Positions 1 through 14,677 of a DNA stretch of 64,000 nt are shown in pieces (the stretch's first letter is position 1; every line of letters begins with the position of its first letter). The DNA lies in contig NZ_JARVSD010000001.1 of the NCBI RefSeq assembly GCF_030209445.1, forward strand, positions 186,001 through 250,000. Reading direction: 5' to 3'. The stretch is from Promicromonospora sp. MEB111 (GTDB taxonomy: Bacteria; Actinomycetota; Actinomycetes; Actinomycetales; Cellulomonadaceae). Both the position numbers and the translations under genes were made by a program. The notes beneath the pieces are model-generated. The model made no database searches and was not told where the DNA came from. It worked only from the letters and a program-made list of their open reading frames with translations.

Positions 1-265
1 CCTGGAACGGCTGTCTGACGTTACGCCGCCGGGAGCCCCCGGGTCAAACCAGAACGGCAGGATCATGCGTGTCGGACGCGCCACACCGCGCGCCTCGCCG
101 ACCTTCCCCGCCGGGCCGTCCTGCCTGGCTACGTACCACTTACCCAGGCATGATCCGCGCCATCCACAACCTGTGGACAACTGTGTGGACGGTGCCTCAT
201 CATGGCAGACTCCAACACACCCCCAGCGTCGCGCACCACCCCACGCACGAGACTAAGGAAAGCCA
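1..265 (+). promoter_or_regulatory. dnaA upstream region with DnaA boxes
   Basis: No gene is supported here. TGTGGACAA at 172-180 is a perfect actinobacterial DnaA box (reverse complement TTGTCCACA), and TGTGGACGG at 184-192 is a one-mismatch neighbour; a half-site, ATCCACAAC, lies just before at 162-170. They sit 75-100 bp before the dnaA start, the place expected for autoregulation by DnaA. The ribosome binding site is AAGGAAAG at about 256-262. The start of the window may contain the far end of the rpmH-dnaA spacer, but no rpmH reading frame is visible. Confidence 0.6.
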
Positions 266-1702
266 GTGGCCAACCCGGACGAGAACATCGGCGATGTCTG
301 GGCGCAGACCCTGACAGCGCTCGAGGCCCGGCCCGACATGAGCCCCCGGCAGCTCGCCTTCATCCGTCTCGCCAAGCCGATGGCAGTGCTGGACGACATG
401 GTCTTCATCGCCGTCCCCCACGAGCAGACGCGGACCTATCTGGAGACGGCGGTCCGCGACGACCTGGTCTCCGCGATGTCGTCGGTCCTGGGGCGCGACG
501 TCCGCTTCGGCATCACCGTGGACCCCGAGCTGAGCAGCAGCGCGCTCGCCGGCCCGTCCCAGATCTCCGGCCCGGCGGCCCTCTCCCTCGAGCACGAGCC
601 CCCGGAGCCCGAGCAGGCACAGATGCCGATCGCGCCGCAGCCCGCGCCCAAGCCGTCGGCCGAGCCCACCCGGCTGAACCCGAAGTACATCTTCGAGACG
701 TTCGTCATCGGCTCGTCCAACCGGTTCGCGCACGCCGCGGCCGTCGCCGTGGCCGAGGCTCCGGCCAAGGCGTACAACCCGCTCTTCATCTACGGCGACT
801 CGGGACTGGGCAAGACCCACCTGCTGCACGCCATCGGGCACTACGTCCACAACCTCTATCCACACATCCGCGTGCGGTACGTGAACTCCGAGGAGTTCAC
901 CAACGACTTCATCAACAGCATCGGCGAGGGCAAGGCAGGCGCGTTCCAGCGCCGGTACCGCGACGTCGACGTGCTCCTCATCGACGACATCCAGTTCCTG
1001 CAGGGCAAGGAACAGACGATGGAGGAGTTCTTCCACACCTTCAACGCGCTCCACAACGCGAACAAGCAGGTCGTGATCACGTCCGACGTCCCGCCCAAGC
1101 AGCTCAACGGGTTCGAGGACCGGCTGCGCTCCCGCTTCGAGTGGGGCCTCATCACCGACGTCCAGCCTCCGGACCTCGAGACGCGTATCGCCATCATGCG
1201 CAAGAAGGCCGCGAGCGAGCACCTCGACGTCCCGGCCGACGTCCTCTCCTACATCGGTTCCCGGATCTCGACGAACATCCGTGAGCTCGAGGGGGCGCTC
1301 ATCCGCGTCACCGCGTTCGCCAACCTCAACCGGCAGCAGGTCGACCTGGCACTCGCCGAGATCGTCCTCAAGGACCTCATCACCGACGACGACGACACCG
1401 CGGAGATCACCCCCGCCGTCGTGATCGCGCAGACGGCTGCCTACTTCGGCCTCACCATCGACGACCTGTGCGGCTCGTCACGCTCGCGCGTGCTCGTCAC
1501 CGCCCGGCAGATCGCCATGTACCTCTGCCGCGAGCTCACCGACCTGTCGCTGCCCAAGATCGGCCAGCAGTTCGGCGGCCGTGACCACACCACGGTCATG
1601 CACGCGAACAAGAAGATCGCCGGCCAGATGGCGGAGCGCCGCTCGACCTACAACCAGGTCACCGAGCTCACGAGCCGGATCAAGCAGCAGCAGCGCGGCT
1701 GA
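266..1702 (+). CDS. dnaA: Chromosomal replication initiator protein DnaA
   Basis: Binds 9-bp DnaA boxes at oriC, forms an ATP-dependent filament and melts the origin. The 478-aa product has the four usual parts: an N-terminal helical domain (about 1-85), a Pro/Glu-rich linker (about 95-135), an AAA+ ATPase with Walker A GDSGLGKT at 177-184 and Walker B LLIDDIQ, and a C-terminal helix-turn-helix DNA-binding domain with the signature [11 protein letters not shown]. The GTG start at 266 is preceded by AAGGAAAG; longer frames upstream belong to other frames. It is the first gene of the replication cluster and is followed by oriC. DnaA boxes lie upstream, so self-repression is likely. Length and domain order are typical. 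Confidence 0.98.
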   Translation: MANPDENIGDVWAQTLTALEARPDMSPRQLAFIRLAKPMAVLDDMVFIAVPHEQTRTYLETAVRDDLVSAMSSVLGRDVRFGITVDPELSSSALAGPSQISGPAALSLEHEPPEPEQAQMPIAPQPAPKPSAEPTRLNPKYIFETFVIGSSNRFAHAAAVAVAEAPAKAYNPLFIYGDSGLGKTHLLHAIGHYVHNLYPHIRVRYVNSEEFTNDFINSIGEGKAGAFQRRYRDVDVLLIDDIQFLQGKEQTMEEFFHTFNALHNANKQVVITSDVPPKQLNGFEDRLRSRFEWGLITDVQPPDLETRIAIMRKKAASEHLDVPADVLSYIGSRISTNIRELEGALIRVTAFANLNRQQVDLALAEIVLKDLITDDDDTAEITPAVVIAQTAAYFGLTIDDLCGSSRSRVLVTARQIAMYLCRELTDLSLPKIGQQFGGRDHTTVMHANKKIAGQMAERRSTYNQVTELTSRIKQQQRG

Positions 1703-2361
1703 CGAGCCGCACCTCACACGTGCCGTCCTCCCCACCCTCGTGCAGCCCGAAAATCCGGGCATAGATCCCACTTCCACACCTTTCAACACCCCTGTGCACA
1801 GCCGAACCGGTGCACAGGGGTGTTGCGTATACGCACCTCCACAGGACTGTCCACATGAAGATCGGCTGATTCCCTTGACTCTGCTTCGCTTGTCCCCAGC
1901 GCTGTGGACACAACCTGTGCAGAACCTAGTGCGCTGCGCTGACCAGCCGATACACACCTGGGGACAAGCCTGTGGACGGGTGTGGACGAAGGCCTGTTTT
2001 CTGTGGGCGACGAGACCCCGATCGGTGGACAGCCTGTGTGTAAAAACTGGCCGTCCACAGCGGTCCCCAGTTCATACACAGATCACCCCACAGCTCCTCC
2101 ACAGGAGGAAATGGCCTCTGACCTGCGGAAAGACACGATTTCCCCAGTTTCCACAACACCGACTACTACTACGACAGTTATCTATCAGGGGGAATCCACA
2201 CGCCTTCATAAGCCGGTCGAGCGCTTCGACTGCCCGTTCGAACACTAGTACGAGACTCTCCGAGAAGTCCATCCACAGCCAGGACCTATCGAGTGCCGTG
2301 AGGTCTCCAACTCGCGTAGGGTTTCCCTCGACAGCCCAGGAACAAGAGGAGATGTAACGGC
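1703..2361. other. Origin of replication (oriC), dnaA-dnaN intergenic region
   Basis: A 659-bp non-coding stretch dense in DnaA-box-like 9-mers on both strands: CTGTCCACA 1847-1855, TTGTCCCCA 1890-1898, TGTGGACAC 1903-1911, TGGGGACAA 1959-1967, TGTGGACGG 1971-1979, TGTGGACGA 1981-1989, GGTGGACAG 2024-2032 and CCGTCCACA 2051-2059, plus weaker CCACA half-sites towards 2280. A comparatively AT-rich stretch at about 2130-2190, containing CAGTTATCTATCAG, is the best candidate for the unwinding element. The dnaN ribosome binding site GAGGAG is at about 2346-2351. Position between dnaA and dnaN and box density are standard for actinobacterial oriC. Open frames through this stretch lack coding character. 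Confidence 0.93.
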
Positions 2362-3495
2362 ATGAAGTTCAGGGTCGAGCGCGACGTTCTCGCCGATGCC
2401 GTGACATGGACCGCTCGTACGCTCCCCACGCGCCCGCCGGCACCGGTGCTTGCCGGAGTCCGGATCGAGGCCGACGCGCAGGGCGTCATCAACCTCGCGA
2501 GCTTCGACTACGAGACCTCCGCGCGCTCCGAGATCCCCGCCGAGGTAGCGGAGCCGGGCACAGTGCTGGTCTCCGGCCGACTGCTCGCCGAGATCTCGCG
2601 AGCGCTGCCGAACAAGCCTGTGGACGTGGCGCTCGAGGGCAACAAGGTCATCGTCACCTGTGGCGCCAGCCGATTCACACTCCTCACCATGCCTGTGGAC
2701 GAGTACCCGGCGCTGCCCGGGCTGCCCGAGGTGAGCGGCACCGTGTCGGGTGACGCGTTCACCCACGCCGTCGCCCAGGTGACCGTCGCCGCCAGCCGCG
2801 ACGACACGCTCCCCCTGCTGACCGGCGTGCGGGTCGAGATCGAGGGCGAGCGCATCACCCTCCTGTCCACGGACCGCTACCGCCTCGCGCTCCGCGAGCT
2901 GACGTGGACCCCGGCCACGCCGGGCTTCTCCGCCGTCGCGCTCGTGCGGGCACGCACGCTCAACGACGTCGCCAAGTCGCTCGGCTCGGGCGGCGGTCTC
3001 GTGAACGTCGGTCTGTCCACAGGCCAGGGCCTCGACCTCGTCGGCTTCGAGGCCGGCGGCCGGCAGACCACCTCCCAGCTCGTCGACGGCGACTACCCCG
3101 CCGTCCGGCGCCTGTTCCCGGACAGCACGCCCATCCACGCCGTCGTCGCCACCGCCCCGCTGATCGAGGCGGCGAAGCGCGTGAGCCTGGTCGCGGAGCG
3201 CAACACGCCGATCCGGCTCTCGTTCAGCGAGGGCCAGGTCGTGCTCGACGCCGGCCAGGGCGACGACGCGCAGGCGTCCGAGGCGCTGGAGGCAGTCCTG
3301 GTCGGCGAGGACATCGCGGTGGCGTTCAACCCGCAGTTCCTGCTCGACGGCCTGGGCGCGCTGGGCACGGACTTCGTCCGGCTGTCCTTCACGCACCCGA
3401 ACAAGCCGGTCGAGTTCACCGGTCAGGGCAGCCTGGACGGCGAGGACGACTCCGCCTACCGGTACCTGCTGGTACCGATCCGCTTCACCGGCTGA
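2362..3495 (+). CDS. dnaN: DNA polymerase III sliding clamp (beta subunit)
   Basis: A 377-aa ring-forming clamp that tethers the replicative polymerase to DNA. Length and the three repeated clamp domains are typical; the N-terminus MKFRVERDVLADAVTWTAR and the C-terminal YRYLLVPIR are diagnostic. The ATG at 2362 has GAGGAG about 10 nt upstream. It lies directly downstream of oriC and 115 bp before gnd. Several TGTGGAC or GTCCACA elements occur inside the coding region (near 2619, 2692 and 3016), so weak DnaA binding may extend into the gene. Confidence 0.98.
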   Translation: MKFRVERDVLADAVTWTARTLPTRPPAPVLAGVRIEADAQGVINLASFDYETSARSEIPAEVAEPGTVLVSGRLLAEISRALPNKPVDVALEGNKVIVTCGASRFTLLTMPVDEYPALPGLPEVSGTVSGDAFTHAVAQVTVAASRDDTLPLLTGVRVEIEGERITLLSTDRYRLALRELTWTPATPGFSAVALVRARTLNDVAKSLGSGGGLVNVGLSTGQGLDLVGFEAGGRQTTSQLVDGDYPAVRRLFPDSTPIHAVVATAPLIEAAKRVSLVAERNTPIRLSFSEGQVVLDAGQGDDAQASEALEAVLVGEDIAVAFNPQFLLDGLGALGTDFVRLSFTHPNKPVEFTGQGSLDGEDDSAYRYLLVPIRFTG

Positions 3496-3610
3496 CGGGT
3501 TCGACGCTCCGTCCTGATCGACGGCGCACGCCCGCAACCCATCGTCAGCTCGCATCAAGGACGGCCGCCACGAGCGACCCCGTCGAACGACCCAGGAGGA
3601 TTTCACGCAC

Positions 3611-4507
3611 ATGGTTACCCACATCGGCCTGGTCGGCCTGGGGAAGATGGGCAACAACATGCGGGCCCGTCTGCGCAAGGGGGGCATCGAGGTCACCGGG
3701 TTCGACCCGCGTCCCGAGGTGTCCGACGTCGCGACGCTCGCCGACCTCGCCGCCGCGCTCCCCGAGGACAAGCGTGTCGTCTGGGTGATGGTTCCCGCGG
3801 GTGAGCCCACCCGTGGCGTGCTCGACCAGCTGGGCGAGATCCTGTCCGAGGGCGACATCGTCATCGAGGGCGGCAACTCGCACTACGTCGAGGACCAGGA
3901 GCGGGCCGCGGAGCTCGCGAAGAACGGGATCGGCTACCTCGACGTCGGCGTGAGCGGCGGCGTCTGGGGCCTGGAGAACGGGTACGGCCTGATGGTCGGC
4001 GGCGCGGCCGCGGACGTGGAGAGCGTGCTGCCCGTCTTCGACGCGCTGCGCCCCGAGGGACCGCGCGAGGAGGGCTTCGTGCACGCCGGCGGCGTCGGCG
4101 CCGGCCACTACGCCAAGATGGTCCACAACGGCATCGAGTACGGCCTGATGCAGGCCTACGCCGAGGGCTACGAGCTGCTCGCGGCCAAGTCCGACCTCAT
4201 CACCGATGTGCACGGCACGGTGCGGGCCTGGAGCCGCGGCACCGTGGTGCGCTCCTGGCTGCTGGACCTCATGGTCAAGGCGCTGGAGGAGGACCCGAAG
4301 CTCGCGCTGCTGGACGACTGGGTCGACGACTCCGGCGAGGGCCGGTGGACCGTGGACGAGGGCATCGACCTCGCCGTGCCGCTCCCCGTGATCTCCGCCG
4401 CCCTGTTCGCGCGGTTCGCCTCGCGCCAGGAGCAGTCGCCGGCCATGAAGGCCGTGGCCGCGCTCCGCCAGCAGTTCGGCGGGCACGCGGTGAAGTCGGC
4501 GGAGTAG
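3611..4507 (+). CDS. gnd: 6-phosphogluconate dehydrogenase (short, decarboxylating type)
   Basis: Oxidative decarboxylation of 6-phosphogluconate to ribulose 5-phosphate in the pentose phosphate pathway. The 298-aa protein starts with a dinucleotide-binding [12 protein letters not shown] motif, has the substrate-binding GGNSHY and catalytic [13 protein letters not shown] segments, and ends with the DSGEGRWT region. Its length is that of the short GndA/YqeC type, often NAD-linked, not the roughly 470-aa form. AGGAGG stands 11 nt before the ATG. Its place between dnaN and recF is a recurrent actinobacterial arrangement, and co-transcription with recF (26-bp gap) is likely. Confidence 0.93.
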   Translation: MVTHIGLVGLGKMGNNMRARLRKGGIEVTGFDPRPEVSDVATLADLAAALPEDKRVVWVMVPAGEPTRGVLDQLGEILSEGDIVIEGGNSHYVEDQERAAELAKNGIGYLDVGVSGGVWGLENGYGLMVGGAAADVESVLPVFDALRPEGPREEGFVHAGGVGAGHYAKMVHNGIEYGLMQAYAEGYELLAAKSDLITDVHGTVRAWSRGTVVRSWLLDLMVKALEEDPKLALLDDWVDDSGEGRWTVDEGIDLAVPLPVISAALFARFASRQEQSPAMKAVAALRQQFGGHAVKSAE

Positions 4508-4533
4508 CGGCCGGGACGTACGATCTCCTACCG

Positions 4534-5772
4534 ATGTACGTCTCCCACCTCTCCCTGCTGGACTTCCGGTCGTACGCGTCGGCCGACCTGGAGCTCGAAC
4601 CCGGGGTCAACGCGTTCGTCGGGCGCAACGGCCGCGGCAAGACCAACCTGGTCGAGGCCATCGGCTATGTCGCGACCCTCGGTTCGCACCGGGTCGCCAC
4701 GGACGCGCCGCTGGTGCGGTCGGGCGCCGAGCGAGCCGTGGTGCGGACGCGGATCGTACGGGGCGACCGCGCCAGCACGATCGAGCTGGAGATCACCCAG
4801 GGCAAGGCGAACCGCGCCCGGATCAACCGGGGCCAGCCGGTGCGGGCGCGGGACGTGCTGGGGATCCTGCGAACGGTGCTCTTCGCACCCGAGGACCTTG
4901 CCCTGGTGAAGGGCGACCCGGACGGTCGGCGGCGGTTCATGGACCAGCTTCTTGTCCTGATGATGCCGCGGGTGTCGGCCGTGCTGTCCGACTACGAACG
5001 GGTCCTGCGGCAGCGTTCGGCCCTGCTCAAGTCGGCGCGGTCGGCACGACGCTCCGGCGGTTCGGCGCGGTCCGAGAGCTCGGCGGCCGCCGAGCTGGCG
5101 ACGCTCGACGTGTGGGACGCACGACTGGCCGAGCTCGGCGCGGAGATCCTCTCCCTGCGGGTGCAGCTGGTGGACGCGCTGCGTCCCGCGGTCGCTGCCG
5201 CGTACGAGCAGGTGAGTGATGCCGACGGCGACGCGGAGATCGCCTACCGGTCATCGCTGCCGGCCCTCTCGACGGACAATCCACCGGAGTTGTCCACAGC
5301 CTCTGGGGATAACTTTTCGGACGTCGGCCGCCTCCGTGACCTGCTCCTCGAGGCCCTCGTCGAGGCCCGGCCGCAGGAGCTGGAGCGCGGTGTCAGCCTG
5401 GTCGGCCCGCACCGGGACGACCTCGTGCTGACGCTCGGCGGACTGCCCGCCAAGGGGTACGCAAGCCATGGCGAGTCGTGGTCCTTCGCGCTCGCGCTGC
5501 GACTCGCATCGTTCCGTCTGCTGGGCGGGGATCCGCAGAATTCGGCGGATTCACCCGCTTTCTGGGACCCCGATCTGGGCACCGACGCCGATCCGGTGCT
5601 CATCCTCGACGACGTGTTCGCGGAGCTCGACGTCCGGCGCCGGGAACGACTCGCGGACCTGGTGCTCCCCGCCCGTCAGGTGCTCGTCACGGCGGCCGTG
5701 CCGGAGGACATCCCGCCGGCTCTGGACGGCGTACGGTTTCACGTGGAACCCGGGACGGTGACCCGTGACTGA
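4534..5772 (+). CDS. recF: DNA replication and repair protein RecF
   Basis: SMC-like ATPase that helps load RecA at gaps and stalled forks. From the ATG at 4534 the product is 412 aa and begins [14 protein letters not shown], the usual RecF N-terminus; the open frame extends further upstream, but that part is antisense-like sequence inside gnd. Walker A GRNGRGKT is at residues 30-37, the signature region includes GPHRDD, and Walker B is [11 protein letters not shown]. It overlaps the next gene by 8 bp, implying translational coupling. A perfect DnaA box TTGTCCACA (5290-5298) and TGGGGATAA (5304-5312) are embedded in the coding sequence. Confidence 0.96.
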   Translation: MYVSHLSLLDFRSYASADLELEPGVNAFVGRNGRGKTNLVEAIGYVATLGSHRVATDAPLVRSGAERAVVRTRIVRGDRASTIELEITQGKANRARINRGQPVRARDVLGILRTVLFAPEDLALVKGDPDGRRRFMDQLLVLMMPRVSAVLSDYERVLRQRSALLKSARSARRSGGSARSESSAAAELATLDVWDARLAELGAEILSLRVQLVDALRPAVAAAYEQVSDADGDAEIAYRSSLPALSTDNPPELSTASGDNFSDVGRLRDLLLEALVEARPQELERGVSLVGPHRDDLVLTLGGLPAKGYASHGESWSFALALRLASFRLLGGDPQNSADSPAFWDPDLGTDADPVLILDDVFAELDVRRRERLADLVLPARQVLVTAAVPEDIPPALDGVRFHVEPGTVTRD

Positions 5773-6307
5773 CGAATCTCCACAGGGGCCTGTGGATAAC
5801 TCCGAGCCCCCTCTGACGCCGCCGTCGGAGGTCGCTCGGGCCGCCCTCAACCGTGCCAAGGCCGCGGCCCGAGCCCGCGGACTGCGGCCCGGATCCCCCT
5901 CGCGCCGGTCTCCCCTGGCCGAGCCCCGGTCGAGCGGTTCAGGGCCCGGTGCACGGGACCCACAGCTACTCGGGGCGGTCGTCGGCCGCCTGCTGCGCGA
6001 GAAGGGCTGGACCGAGGAGGTGTCGGTGGGCGGCGTCGTGGGCCGCTGGCGCGAGGTGGTGGGCTCGGAGATCGCCGACCACTGCACGCCCGAGACGTTC
6101 GAGGACAAGGTTCTCGTGGTGCGCGCCGACTCGACGGCCTGGGCGACCCAGCTCCGGCTGCTGGTACCGACCCTGATCCGGCGCATGGCGGAGGAGATCG
6201 GGGAGGGCGTCGTCGAGGAGGTCACGGTGCTCGGCCCGGCCGGACCCGGATTCCGGCGCGGCCCTCGGTCCGTGCGCGGCCCCGGCCCCCGGGACACCTG
6301 GGGCTGA
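5765..6307 (+). CDS. DUF721 / DciA-like protein
   Basis: A 180-aa protein whose C-terminal half (about residues 75-165) is a DUF721 domain, recognisable by [20 protein letters not shown] and the following [15 protein letters not shown] region. DUF721 includes DciA, the ancestral loader or operator of the DnaB helicase; that function is inferred from the family and from the location next to recF and gyrB. The N-terminal 70 residues are Pro/Arg/Ser-rich and probably disordered. The GTG start at 5765 lies inside the recF 3' end (8-bp overlap). The DnaA box TGTGGATAA at 5791-5799 encodes residues 9-12. Confidence 0.85.
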   Translation: MTDESPQGPVDNSEPPLTPPSEVARAALNRAKAAARARGLRPGSPSRRSPLAEPRSSGSGPGARDPQLLGAVVGRLLREKGWTEEVSVGGVVGRWREVVGSEIADHCTPETFEDKVLVVRADSTAWATQLRLLVPTLIRRMAEEIGEGVVEEVTVLGPAGPGFRRGPRSVRGPGPRDTWG

Positions 6308-6391
6308 CGACCCACGGTCCACAGGGGCATGCGCCCGCCGGCAGTACTCCGCACACGGCTCGTACACGGTCCAGAACGGCCGTACACGCAC

Positions 6392-6425
6392 GAAGGGCTC
6401 CCCGGCCGAAGCCGGGGAGCCCTTC
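6392..6425. terminator. Bidirectional hairpin terminator
   Basis: A perfect 15-bp stem (6392-6406 with 6411-6425) and a CGAA loop lie between the convergent DciA-like gene and the LAATG-protein gene. There is no long T-run, as is common in high-GC actinobacteria. Confidence 0.85.
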
Positions 6426-6466
6426 GTCGCTCAGCTGCGCCGCAGCGTCAGCCAGGAGCTACCTGC

Positions 6467-7267
6467 TCACGCGTTCTGCTGCATGCGCTTGCGGGCCCAG
6501 ACCAGGGCGACGCCACCGATGGCGAGCAGCGCGGCGAACGCGATGGCGCCACCGACGGTCGCACCGGTCGCGGCGAGCTCCGCGGGCTCCTCAGCCGCGG
6601 GGCTGGGCGAGGCGGAGGGCTCGGCGGCGGGCGGCACGGAGGCCTCCTCGCTGGGCTCGACGGACGGCGAGGGCTCCGGCTCGGCGCACTCTTCCTCGAT
6701 CACGATGAGCTCGGTCGGCAGCAGGGCCGAACCGTCCTCCTGGAGCTGGTAGGCACCGAGCTCCTCGGGGAACGTGTACTCCTCCGAGGTGAGCGTGGCG
6801 ACGATGCCGGCCTCGGTCTTGGTGTAGGTGATCGCCTCGGTGCTCTCCGGGATGACCACGTCGTCCAGGCTGGCGGCGCAACCGGCCACGGCCTCGGGGA
6901 TCACGGGGGTGACGACCTCGGCGGGCGGGGGCGTCTGGCAGACACCGATCGAACCGGACTCCGTCCAGTCGTACTGCGTGCCGCCCTGGCCGTCATAGGC
7001 GTCGACGGTGACGGTCCACTCGTGCGCCTTGTCGAGCGCGAGGTCCGGGTAGAGCTTCTGGAAGCCGTTGGAGAACTCGGTGTCCTCGACCGTCTGGCCG
7101 TCGATAACGACGGTGACCTTGGCCCCGTTGTAGTACTTGAGATCAACGTTCACGAAACCGCAGTCGGCGGAGACGCTCGGCGTGTGTGCGGAGGCGGGTG
7201 CGGCGCTGGCAATCATGCCGCCGAATGCCAGGATGGCGAGAGTTCCGCCGGCGAGAAGCTTCTTCAC
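6467..7267 (-). CDS. Secreted cell-wall-anchored protein with LAATG sorting signal
   Basis: A 266-aa surface protein of unknown function. It has a Sec signal peptide (about 1-27, ending ASAAPASA), a beta-rich ectodomain with a few Cys (CGFVNV, GVCQTP, AGCAAS, EECAEP) and a Ser/Pro/Glu-rich stalk. The C-terminus is a sorting signal: LAATG, a hydrophobic stretch of about 20 residues, then WARKR. LAxTG is the motif preferred by class E sortases, and a class E sortase is encoded at 19955-20788, so covalent attachment to peptidoglycan is inferred. The GTG start at 7267 has AAGGG upstream. An AT-rich promoter-like stretch with TTGATT and TAATAG lies 60-90 bp upstream. The fold of the ectodomain was not recognised. 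Confidence 0.8.
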   Translation of the reverse strand: MKKLLAGGTLAILAFGGMIASAAPASAHTPSVSADCGFVNVDLKYYNGAKVTVVIDGQTVEDTEFSNGFQKLYPDLALDKAHEWTVTVDAYDGQGGTQYDWTESGSIGVCQTPPPAEVVTPVIPEAVAGCAASLDDVVIPESTEAITYTKTEAGIVATLTSEEYTFPEELGAYQLQEDGSALLPTELIVIEEECAEPEPSPSVEPSEEASVPPAAEPSASPSPAAEEPAELAATGATVGGAIAFAALLAIGGVALVWARKRMQQNA

Positions 7268-9944
<2,677 letters not shown>

Positions 9945-10054
9945 CCTGGGGTCGCCGCAGCAGTGCCCGAGAGGGCCTTGCGGCGTCCCGCGTCGAGACG
10001 GTGGCCCACGAGACGAAGTGACACGCCCAGCGGCGTGGAAAGGAAGTACAGACG

Positions 10055-12714
<2,660 letters not shown>

Positions 12715-12715
<1 letters not shown>

Positions 12716-13965
12716 TGACGAGTGACAAGAACGGGCACGTGCGCATCGCGACGCCTTCGCTCGAAGAGGACCTGGAGATCACCCGGGACCGTAAGGCCGT
12801 GACGGAGGACAAGGCCGCGGCCGAGACCTCCGGCGCGGAGCCGGCAGGGGCCGGCTCGGAGACGACCTCCGCGTCGAACGGTTCGGCCGCGGACAAGCCT
12901 GCCGACGGCGGCAGCGCGTCGAACGGCGCCGCTGCCGGCAACGGTCAGGCCACGGGCGGCGAGAAGCTGTCCGAGCCCGTCGTGGTCGCCTCCCCCGCGG
13001 CGAAGGCGGACCAGCCCACGCCGGAGAGCAAGACGCCGAAGCCGGCCGCCGCGGACGACTCCGCCGCGGCCGTCCCCACCACGGGTGGGGTCTGGCGGTC
13101 CGCCTACGAGGCGGGCAAGCAGGGCAAGGAGCAGAAGCCCGCCGCGGAGTCGAACGGCGGGTCCAAGGACTCCGCGGGCCTCGTCTCGGCGATCGGGCGG
13201 GCCTCGACGAAGACCGACACCGCGGCGTCGCAGAGCGCACCCGCGGCTGAGCCGGACGCGAAGTCGTGGAACCGGGTCCCGGCGCCCGGCACGCCGGGGA
13301 GCGCCCCGGCGGCCGCTCCGACGGGAGCGGCGGACGGCGTGAAGGCCGGCGCGATGAAGGCTGCCCAGGCCGCCCTCGACGCGGCCCGTAGCGCGGCGAA
13401 GAAGGTGTCCTCGATCATGCCTGACGACGAGGGGCAGACGGCGGCTCAGAACGAGCCCAAGCCGCGGCCCGAGATGCACTACACCGCGGGCGGCGTGCGC
13501 GGCACCGCCGCTCCGGTCGGTACACCCGCCGAGGGGGCGCAGGGCCAGCCCGCACAGCCGGCGTCGGCCCCCACGCCCGAGGTGCCGCGTCCGGCCCCGG
13601 CCGGCCCGCGCCGCGTGCGGCTCGCGATCTCCCGGGTCGACCCGTGGTCCGTCATGAAGCTGGCGTTCCTGCTGGCCGTCGCGGTCGCGATCATGACCGT
13701 GGTGGCCACGGCGGTGTTCTGGTCGGTGCTCAACAGCCTCGGTGTCTTCACCACGGTGCAGAGCTTCGTGGAGGACGCCGTGGGCCCGCAGAGCAACGTG
13801 AACCTCACGCAGTTCGTGGAGTTCCCCCGCGTCATCTCCCTGGCGACCCTGATCAGCATCTGCAACATCGTGCTGCTGACGGCGATCGCGACGATCATGG
13901 CGTTCCTGTACAACATCACGGCAGCACTCGTCGGCGGCGTGCACATGACGCTGACCGACGACTGA
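12715..13965 (+). CDS. DUF3566 membrane protein downstream of gyrA
   Basis: A 416-aa protein. Residues 1 to about 295 are Ala/Gly/Pro/Ser-rich, low in complexity and probably disordered. Residues from about 300 form a DUF3566 domain with two membrane helices (WSVMKLAFLLAVAVAIMTV and ATLISICNIVLLTAIATIM) and a conserved end GGVHMTLTDD. Homologues sit directly after gyrA across actinobacteria (Rv0007 in M. tuberculosis), followed by tRNA-Ile and tRNA-Ala as here. Function is not established. The one-base overlap with the gyrA stop indicates translational coupling. The disordered arm is long for the family. Confidence 0.85.
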
Positions 13966-14041
13966 CCAGCGCTGCCGGAGCGTTCTCGTGCGTCATCGCG
14001 CACGACTCGGCGCACGTCACACCGCGGACCATCATTTCGGT

Positions 14042-14071
14042 TTGGGACATCGTCCCTACCTGGGGTAATCT
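14042..14071 (+). promoter_or_regulatory. Candidate sigma-A promoter for tRNA-Ile
   Basis: TTGGGA (14042-14047) and TAATCT (14066-14071) are separated by 18 bp and lie about 33 bp before the tRNA-Ile 5' end, matching housekeeping -35 and -10 elements. Confidence 0.5.
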
Positions 14072-14103
14072 CCAGTGTCGCAAGAGCGTGCGCAACGCTC
14101 TCC

Positions 14104-14177
14104 GGGGCTATAGCTCAGACGGTTAGAGCGCTTCCCTGATAAGGAAGAGGTCGGAGGTTCAAGTCCTCCTAGCCCCA
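14104..14177 (+). tRNA. tRNA-Ile (GAT anticodon)
   Basis: A 74-nt cloverleaf. The acceptor stem pairs GGGGCTA with TAGCCCC, the D arm contains AGCTCAGACGGTTAGAGC, the anticodon loop CTGATAA gives anticodon GAT, and the T arm is GGAGGTTCAAGTCCTCC. Discriminator base A; CCA is not encoded. Its position after gyrA and DUF3566 is conserved. Confidence 0.97.
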
Positions 14178-14212
14178 CTCCCGGACCTGCAGAGGCTCCT
14201 CAGGAGGAACTC

Positions 14213-14332
14213 GTGAAGAAGCTGCTGATAGTGCTGCTGGCGGCCGGCGCCGGCTACATCCTCTGGCGCAAGCTGAGTGAGGACGCGGCCGGCCGCGATC
14301 TCTGGTCCGAGGTCACCGACTCGATCGACTGA
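14213..14332 (+). CDS. DLW-39 family small membrane protein
   Basis: A 39-aa peptide starting MKKLLIVLLAAGAGYILW, a single membrane helix, followed by a short acidic tail containing the diagnostic DLW tripeptide at residues 29-31. Length and motif match the DLW-39 family found between tRNA-Ile and tRNA-Ala in actinobacteria. The GTG start at 14213 has a strong CAGGAGG ribosome site about 5 nt upstream, and the stop is TGA at 14330-14332. Function is unknown; a membrane-anchored microprotein is all the sequence supports. Confidence 0.9.
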   Translation: MKKLLIVLLAAGAGYILWRKLSEDAAGRDLWSEVTDSID

Positions 14333-14343
14333 GCGGCCCTCAC

Positions 14344-14416
14344 GGGGCCATGGCGCAATTGGTAGCGCACCTGCTTTGCAAGCAGGGGGTTGGGGGTTCG
14401 AGTCCCCCTGGCTCCA
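14344..14416 (+). tRNA. tRNA-Ala (TGC anticodon)
   Basis: A 73-nt cloverleaf with acceptor pairs GGGGCCA and TGGCTCC, including the G3-U70 wobble that is the alanine identity element. The anticodon loop TTTGCAA gives TGC. Discriminator A; CCA not encoded. It begins 11 bp after the DLW-39 stop. Confidence 0.97.
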
Positions 14417-14427
14417 CCCCATGACCG

Positions 14428-14452
14428 AAGCCCGGATTCGTCCGGGCTTTTG
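14428..14452 (+). terminator. Rho-independent terminator after tRNA-Ala
   Basis: A 9-bp stem (AAGCCCGGA with TCCGGGCTT), a TTCG tetraloop and a short T-run, 11 bp past the tRNA 3' end. Confidence 0.85.
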
Positions 14453-14677
14453 TCGTTCCCGGGGTCGGTCAGGCCCGCGCTCCGTGGTCGGGCGCCGCAC
14501 GTCCGAGGGATCACGTACGCGCGCCTTGTGGGATACCCGTACGTTCGGCCGGTCCGGTGATTTTTTCACCCCCGATCCGCCTCCGGCTACTGACATGGCA
14601 GGACTCCTTCCATATCGTCGAGCGCGAGGGGCAGCACCACCCACCTGTTCGGCCCCTCGTGATCCGAGGAGGACAGC

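Noticed and set aside
1478..2272. Several short open frames across oriC
   Set aside because: They are in different frames on both strands, lack ribosome sites and are interrupted by DnaA boxes; the region is the origin.
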